From NCBI GenBank assembly GCA_934045905.1, contig OW203769.1, positions 27,206,817 through 27,270,816 of the forward strand: a stretch of 64,000 bases of DNA, in the 5' to 3' direction. How positions within the stretch are numbered: position 1 is the first letter of the stretch; each line of letters opens with the position of its first letter. A model generated the notes under the pieces. The model had not been told where the DNA came from and made no database searches. It saw only the letters and a program-made list of their open reading frames with translations. The translations under genes were made by a program, and so were the position numbers. Positions 51,801-60,800 of this stretch are shown in pieces. This stretch comes from Leuctra nigra (lineage: Eukaryota; Arthropoda; Insecta; Plecoptera; Leuctridae).

Positions 51801-54800
51801 AGACTGCTTACTATCTATACCTACCACAAGTTTATGGGAACACAATCTACATAAATGGGTTCCAATTCTTTAACTTTCTACTGTTGTCCATTCATATTTG
51901 CTGGACTTTCAAGTGTATTGTTGTCACCACAATGGCTGTTAAAATGCCACAGAAGAATGGAGCCCATTTATGTTGATCAATGATCACTATTACTCTTCCC
52001 TCAATTTCAATTTGTTTAGTGCAGCTGATTAGGTTAGGTACTATATTATGTTATTCACAGGCCCTATTCTCTTAAACCTAATAATTTTCTTTGAAAGGAA
52101 AAGGAATTAGGATGAGATGATTTTAATTTGCTTTTCCAGCTAATCTTACCTAAAATCAAATGACAGTATGGAATCCAATTCCATTCACACTGAAATGGGC
52201 TTACAGAATGGACCAAGTTCCTTCAGAGGCTGGGAGTTTCCTTTCCTGGCTGGCTTTCTCCTCGGTGTTCCTTGCTTGAGAGGCAAATGCTGGGATCTTG
52301 TAGCCTGTAGTTGTCAGCATGAACGACAATCGTTCCCCACGCCACCGCATTCCATCGGTCACGAGGTTTTGATTGTCGGAGAGAATTCACTGAATGCCTT
52401 CACCCGGATCTGTCTCAAGCTTCTGACACTTCTGGTTTTGTCCATTCAAACAACTTTGATTTATTAATTTTACAGAATGCCAATATCTAGTGGAGCGGTC
52501 GCTCCACCCAGCCAAGTCGTACCGTACACTCACAGTCACTCAACATACCGTAAATCTGTAAATATGTTCATGTAAATATTTTCATGTGTATATATTTTTG
52601 TAAATAACTCTGACGATGCCCATATCTGTATACTGTACTGATCTACGGGAAGATAATAAATATAGGGGTGTGCGAATCCATAATATTTCGAATCGAATCC
52701 GAATCCAAATTTGGATTCGGATTCGATTCGTCAGACGAATCCAGATTCTGAAATATCAAACCCATTCAAATCCTATCAAACCTAGATGACAATCCTTGAT
52801 TTTCCCGCGAAATTTGAATTTTTAAAGTTCTTCAATACTACCAACATTCTATAGCGGAATACACTAAGAGGTAATACAGCGCTACCAACCACTGAAGCTG
52901 AAAATAACCAGCCCAACCCATCAATTGCCGCCATTTTCGTGAATCGTGATCATCAATTCGTAAACATTCGTCAGTAACATGGTAAATAATCATCTTAGTT
53001 TTGTTTTTAAATTGATTCACACTAATCTTCCACCATAAATATAATCTCCACATATTATGTGACTGATATAATAGAAATTGACAGCATTTTGATGTATGGG
53101 AGTCAACCATTTCACCTGAATGACCTACCTAACCATACTTTCATATTTCGATTTTTCCTTTCAGAGAAATTTGATTAAATGAAATAAGATTCGGATTTGG
53201 GTTCGGATTCGCGAACCTTTCAAGATTCGATTCGAGATTCGGATTCGAATGAAAAAACCTGGATTCGCACATCCCTAAATAAATACAATACAATACAATA
53301 CAATGCCTAAAAACTGAGGAGCAGACCAAACACTTTTACTGTAAGCAATAACATGGCATTTTCGGCCTACTGGATCTCAAAATTGGGAAATCTCACACTG
53401 TTGCGAAACATCTTAATTTTGAACTATGGCCCACCTGACAACATATACCAAATTTTATAACAATAGGTTATTCCATTTGCGAGCTAGAGGGCCGAGAAAA
53501 CAGTGAAATTACATCACTTTGATCTTCAGATGATTCAGATATCAGGAAACACCGCTATCACCGCCACAGCCTAAACGGCTGAACCGATCGATCTGAAATT
53601 TTTACCACATGTGCACTTTTGGCGGCTGAGGTGCCTTTTTATAAAACCAACCGGAAGCCGCCATTTTGAAACCGGAAGTGACGTAATATCTCGAAAATGG
53701 CTAAACCGATCGGAATAAAACTAGCACCAAACGATTCAGACCGCCTTCTATATGAAATATCAATAGTGAAACTAAATTTTTCGAATTATTGAAACAGGAA
53801 ATGACGTCATATTTATGTGAAATCTGCCTAAATTCACTTCCCCTTTATATAAAAACCTATAAATATCTATTCAGAAGGCTTATAATGATACATAACATTT
53901 ATAGAAATAAATTATAGGTGGCAGTAATATCAGCCGCCATTTTGAAAACCGGAAGTGATGCCATAGCTCGAAAACGGCTGGACCGATTGGAACCAAGCTT
54001 TCGCTATTCTTCATTGAATATCATTTTTAGCTTATACCTACTTAAAAAAAACAAAAAATTTTAGTAACCAATTCGTAAATGGCATATTTTTTTAAAGGAA
54101 TTGGTCATTCTCATTGTTGCTCATCTATGTCTTACAAGTTGTGTAAATAAACTAAAAAAATGAGTGATATCCCCATAAAAAACACTCCGTGTAAAAATAC
54201 CAGCCAAGTCTCTTCAACTGTAAAAAAATAGAAGAAATCTAAATATTCAGCACTGAAAAGTAGTGATATCAAAAAATGGGCCAAGTCAAAACTTAATTTT
54301 AAAAACCAATATATACTTGGCGCATCGTTTTTTACGGAATTATAGGGTAGGTAGATTTTATGTATATAACACATCTGGCATATACTGCTTAACTATCTAT
54401 ATGCACGATGCGCCAAGTATATTTTGGTTTTTAAAATTAAGTTTTGACTTGGCCCATTTTTTGATATCACTACTTTTCAGTGCTGAATATTTAGATTTCT
54501 TCTATTTTTTTACAGTTGAAGAGACTTGGCTGGTATTTTTACACGGAGTGTTTTTTATGGGGTTTAAATTACTTACAGAAAAGAAATTTAAAATTTTATG
54601 TTTCAATTAGATGTCGCAATGTTTACATTATGGAATATGGAAGTTGAGCTTGAGACAAGCCTAAACTAGTTTATATTATTTTTTTGTGGTATGAATAAGC
54701 TTCAAATTCAATGAATTAATAAACAAAGAGTGGAGTAAATACGACATTGATGTCACAATTTCTACATTGATCAGCAATAAAGATTTCATTAACACTATAG

Positions 54801-57800
54801 AATGGGAATTAGAGGTGAGCGCGTGAGTGATTTTTGACTCACGCGCGGTCACGTCACGCGGGCACGTATTCCACTCACGCACACTCACGCACGCGGGTTA
54901 GTCATTTAGCTCACGATCACGCACACTCACGCAGCAAATCTTATGGACTCATGCACGCTCACGCACACTCACGAACTACAACTCACGCACAGTCACTCAC
55001 GTTGATAAGTATACAACATGCTTTGTTTATGTCAGGTCCCTGTAGGTCAGTCCTCATATTTTTGATAAACAACACAGCTTTTTTTTTTTTTACAAATAAC
55101 TGTCGAGTCAAATGTAGCATGAGAAATGCAACTTGGCCACGGACCACCTTTACCATAGAGGTAAGAAGGGTTTGCTTTACTCTCTTTTCTTATAGGTATA
55201 CTCAGTAATAACAACTTAGGTAGTATGCATAAAATATTTAAATTTGCTTATCAAGGGTCCATAATTTGAAATAACAATCGCAACTTTCCTGAACACTAAG
55301 ACCTGGCCAAAATACACAGAAATCTGTTGTTGACTATGTTTTGTTTTTTAATTAAAATAATAATGCCCCGCAGGGCATTTTTTTGTTTTCCACGAAATAA
55401 AAACCTTTTTGGGAAGCTGAAATGGCAAAGTTACTGGTCACGCGTGACACGCGTGTCACGATTCACGCGTGATCAGTAAGTTTGCACACTCACGCACGAC
55501 TTTTAGCAGTGGTGTGCACACTCACGCACAGTCACGCTAAAAGTCGTGAGTCACGCGCTCACCTCTAATGGGAATCATAAATCTGAAATACATCACAAAC
55601 CCTCACCAAAATATCTCCTGAAATATGAACAAACCAATCTTTTCTTACCTAATAAATATTTACAATTTTTCAGTTGCTAACTTGAATCATTTTTATTTCG
55701 TTGCTAATTACAACTTCCTGTAACAAATGTCAGGAACTTGTTTGAACTGCAACTGATCCGGAATGCTCCCACAGGGTCCGGAGCACTCGAGCGCCCGACT
55801 GGAGCGCTTCCTGCAGATGTCCGCCGACGACCCGGACTATTTCCCACCGGAGAGCGAGGAGTTCTCCGTGCGACAGCTGCACGACATCAACTGGATCGTA
55901 CGTAGCTCCTGATCACATTCCGTCACATTAACACACACAACATAGATAGATTTCATGTCTCCTATTTCACTGAACTACTTTGTATAATTAAATTGTTTTC
56001 AGCTCAATAAATCTGACAGGCTGATAAATGTAAGATCGCACCATCAGAAGTCAGTCTGAGCGATCTCATTGTCTCACTCTAGTAGGTGATCTCACATTTC
56101 AATGATAATAACAAGCTTTGATTGGTTATGGGACATGACCAGCAGTCATTCAAATTTGGTCAACGTTCAAGTTTTGTTTGGCCGAGTGTACATTATAAAC
56201 TCAATGCAATTAGTATCCTCTTTTATTTACTTGGGCCTATCCTTCCTTATACATCGAAGTGACATAAATTTATAGGCCCAATACCTACACTTTTTTAATT
56301 TTTCAGAGCTGTGGTAACAAAATAGAGGGTTATTTGAATAATACCGCCAAAACGCGAAATTTCTTATTTTTAAAATGAAATTTGTTAAAAAAATAAACCC
56401 ACTTTCACGGGACTCCAAAAATAGTAGTTGCACAGTTTCTTAAAGCATCATAGACATTGGATACAGGAGTAATGACTGTTATGTTGGTTCTGCTGCCAGG
56501 TGGCCAACTGCTCCACGCCTGCCAACTACTTCCACATCCTGCGGAGGCAGATCGCGCTGCCGTTCCGCAAGCCGCTGATCCTGATGACGCCCAAGTCGCT
56601 GCTTCGTCACCCCGAGGCGCGATCAAGCTTCGACCTCATGACCGAGAAGACAGAGTTCCTCAGGTCAGTCGAGTTACGCAGTAGTGGAGTTACGCAGTAG
56701 TATACACGTTCACATCCATTCTGTACATTAGAAGTAGGGCATGAGAATTCTTTAGCCGGGCTCAAAAACTAATATCCTTGCCATCTATTTGGTAGCAGTG
56801 AGTGACACCAGTGATTTGGAAAAATTGGTACTTCAATATAACTGCTTTATGTAGAAAAAAATAGACTTCCAGCCTAAATCCTACTGCTAGCATACAAAAA
56901 TATTAAACTTATACATTAATCAAATATAATTATAGGAATACCATTTTCTTATTTTCATTTTGAGAATCCACTTTGATACGAAAAATTATGTTTTGTATTT
57001 ATTGATGAATGATGTCAGTTTGCTTTTAACAATATTAGTTGGTACATTTAAAATAACCACTTGAAACATCAAACTGACAAGAACTTCCAATATATCATAA
57101 AATAAATGACAACTCCAGCAAGAATTGTTTTTAACCTTGTATTCCCCCTCATATTCCCCGTGGCATTCGTCCTGTTCCGGACTGACGTGTGCTCGGTTCC
57201 AGAGTGATCCCGGAGGAGGGCGTGGCCGCGCAGAACCCCGACAGCGTCAAGAAGGTCATCTTCTGCTCCGGCAAGGTCTACTACGACCTGAAGAAGGCTC
57301 GAACCGACAAGACTCTGGACAGCGACGTCGCCATCGCGCGTGTCGAGCAGGTAGCATTCACGAGAGAGGAAGAATTATGCTCCTTTCCTTGCGGTTACAA
57401 GTTTAGGCAGCTATTGAAGTTTTCAAGAGTCCACTTAAAAGCAACCATAGAGGTTCACCAGACTTCAAACAAGGAATTTGACAACTTCAAGTTGGCTTAG
57501 GCTGTGTTGTCTTAAACTCCTAAGGTACTGGGTTCAATTCCTGCGGCCGTCCTGAATGTAGTACCGAGGTTTTATGCTTTCCCTCAGTTGAGAGGAAGAT
57601 GATTGGAAGGTTTCCTACTAATAGGCCATGACAGCATCCTTCCCACTGTCCATCCTTACTTCCTCATCTCCCTTTCATCATCATAATCATTCATCCATCA
57701 CTATTAGCCTAGTTGCAAAAAAGTGTGAATTTGAAGACTACAAAATATTGTAAATGGAGCCTTTATGTAGATTCTATTACTCTTCACCCTGGGTAGGTAT

Positions 57801-60800
57801 AGATAATATACCTACTACCTACCCATTATCTGGGAATATATTTTGTGCCTACTCAGCATGATTTGATTCTTCTAAGTATGATTTTTACTGGAAATAAATG
57901 TACGTCCCGTGGTTTGTTAAAACGACAATCGTTCCCCACGCACCGCATTCCATCGGTCACGAGGTTTTGATTGTCGGAGAGAATTCACTGAATGCCTTCA
58001 CCCGGATCTGTCTCAAGCTTCTGACAGTTCTGGTTTTGTCCATTCAAACACTCCTTCACGAATAGCAACTTCTATTTTAAACACTTCTTTATGCTATTTT
58101 TAGAAGTTGTATTGTATTTTATTTTTTATTTTCTATGTCCAATTACTTTTGCTATCTTTGAAGGCAGTTTGAGTGGCCATCATTTATACCTACTTGATTT
58201 TTAAATGTACACAACATGAATTTGTATTTTTTATAAGTAGGTATTTGACAGAAACTTTTTTTTATTTTGGTTAAACTCTCACCACCTTTTTAACAGTTTG
58301 TGCCTCTATTTAATAGGGCACTCTATTATTTATTTGCCCATTATTGATACTTCAATAGAGTACAAGAGTGCCACGCCCACTAGGTACTTCCGGAGTCTTT
58401 TTCAAAACTCTCTTATGGAAAATAACATGGGGACTTACTTTGATTGCTGGTCATTTGTAAACGACCAGAGTTAAGAAAATCCCAATACACCACCATTAAC
58501 TTCAATCTTTCATTTATAATATTATGTCGACACATCTCTTCGAATATATACCAAATTAAAACTGTTTAAGTTATTAAACAGCTCCAAAGTGCGACGTTGC
58601 AATCTACATCAATAATATATTGTCACACGAACCAGCGCGATGTCCTGGGAAGCGAGTTGGCAACTGCGACTTTACAAAAATGAAAAACAAATGAAACAAT
58701 TTTCAACAATGATGCCAGACCTTGAACGTCAATTTTCGATTGTTGACGAAAAGTAAACAAAACTGAAGTATTTCTGTGCTCCTCGAGTTTATACACTGAA
58801 TCAAGTTCATATTATAGTTATTTTAATTTCAGGATACCATAATACGAGATGTAATGAGCTGTTGAAATGTAGACTGACAGTTCATTGAATTTACATCTTG
58901 CACCGGTGTACACTTTCGTGACGTCATACGCTGTGTAGTGTGTTGCTTAACTTGTAACAGTTTATATTTTGTATATATTTGAAGAGATGTGTCGACATAA
59001 TGTTATAAATGAAAGATTGAAGTTAATGGTGGTGTATTGGGATTTTCTTAACTCTGTTTCGTTTACAAATGACCAGCAATCAAAGTAAGTCCCCATGTTA
59101 TTTTCCATAAGAGGGTTTTGAAAAAGACTCCGGAAGTACCTAGTGGGCGTGGCACTCTATTACTCTATGGAAGGAAAAGTGGAGTGAAGTAATTAAGTGA
59201 GAGAAAGTACAGCGAAATAATTTCTTATCTATGTTATGGCAGTGAAGTGATTTCAGAGTGAAATGAACATCTACTATTTCTGTCTGCAGATCTCTCCCTT
59301 CCCGTACGACCTTGTGAAGGCTGAGTGCGCCAAGTACCCCAACGCCAAGCTGTGTTGGGCGCAGGAGGAGGCCAAGAACCAGGGCGGATGGACGTACGTT
59401 CAGCCTCGGTTCAACACCGCACTGAACGCCTCGCGCGACGTCAGGTACACTTCTAGTTCATTCACAAACACTCGCAAGAAACTGCAAAACGAAATGTCCA
59501 TGCTATGTATTGCCGTCGATAGATAACCGCTACGAAATGATAATCATTTACTATCTCTATTTAACAAGAGAGAATAGGAGTTAAATTCACACAAAAAGAC
59601 TCCACTTCCTGGGAAATGTTTCAATTGATGTTGGATCCTTATTGCGTGGATTCCATTCCCATTTACTTTACTAGAAACTATTTTTCCACCTCTCATGGAC
59701 GTCTTGGTTGAATTTCATCCAGTTAGTAATTATAGATTTTAATACGTCCTAAAAGGAAGACAAGGCTGCATTTCACCAAGATTCTGAACCCGGTTTAGAG
59801 GCCACTAAACCAGGTTTACCACCTCTAAACCGGGTTTAGAATCTTGGTGAAACGCAGCCTAAATGTAACAGGTAGCGAGCTGTTACAATCATCCATCAAA
59901 ATCTTGTGGGTGTTTGGCCTTTGTTATTTTCACCCTAACATCTGTACCTTGAGAGAAGGGAAATAGAATCTTGGGGAAGGTATTCAATATTCATACTAAA
60001 AGCTTTAATAATCTTTGAATGACTACATATGAATGGATGATTAATTGATTATGAATTGACTATAAATGAATCTTAGAATGGACGTTTGACAACTTAAAGA
60101 TTATTCAATATTTATTATTTTAAGAGCCTCAATAAATGGAAGCCCATTTATGTAGGTACTGGGTGCCTAGATTCTATTTCCGTTCTCAAGTTGTACAAAT
60201 ATCATGTCATGCTTGAATCTTCACTGTATTTTTACCTTCGGCAACATTGATTAAATACAATCATAGCTTCATACTTCATAGCGTTTCTGAAATAGGTACT
60301 ACGTAGGTAGTTATTTTACCAGATCAAAAATGGTTGTTTATTCTATTTTCCGTTACCCTTGCTAAATCCTTTCCTGCACCATTTTACGTTCAAACTACTT
60401 TTCACTTTCCAAACGCTTTTTAGTACCCTCGTCTTTCTTAACGTTTTTGTTTCTTTTCTAATTTGATTATTTTCATGGCGTATAAAATAAATAACTTCTG
60501 CCTACAGTAGTGCAACTCTAACAACAAGTGAAAGAGAAAATTAAAAATGACTTGCACAGAAATGTACAGAAATAGAAAAGTGTGCTTTCATTGTCATTTG
60601 TCACTAATGAATATTCTGATTGTGTTGCAATCATTTCAATAAAATGTTACAGAATTTTGTACGAAATTTTTATGGAATGTTGAATTTATTTAAATCAGTG
60701 ATCATATGTTTGTTAAAAATAGCAGCTAACAAATTGATTTCACTATTAAAATGCAGTTGCACCACTGTAAGCACCACTGTTGTTATTTATGAACTGTGAA

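Larger units (their letters stand above)
52487..54562 (-). repeat. composite interspersed repeat, copy R (inverted)
   Basis: Reverse-orientation counterpart of 11829-13715. From the left: GTGGAGCGGTCGCTCCAC (52490-52507), then, after an inserted hAT-like MITE (52663-53277), the GGCCGAAAATGCCA-type segment, about 276-bp units with GCCGCCATTTTGAAA plus CCGGAAGTGACGTA (53657-53685 and near 53935), and the foldback at 54169-54562. Confidence 0.75.

Noticed and set aside
53657..53960. CRE/ETS/YY1 cluster as a local OGDH enhancer
   Set aside because: As a single-locus element it is not supported, since the same module is part of a dispersed repeat; it is reported as a repeat property instead.
54834..55208. 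Repeated CACGCAC units as a CRISPR array or coding repeat
   Set aside because: No spacers, eukaryotic context, and the units are the subterminal array of hAT-like MITE F with a clear 8-bp duplication.
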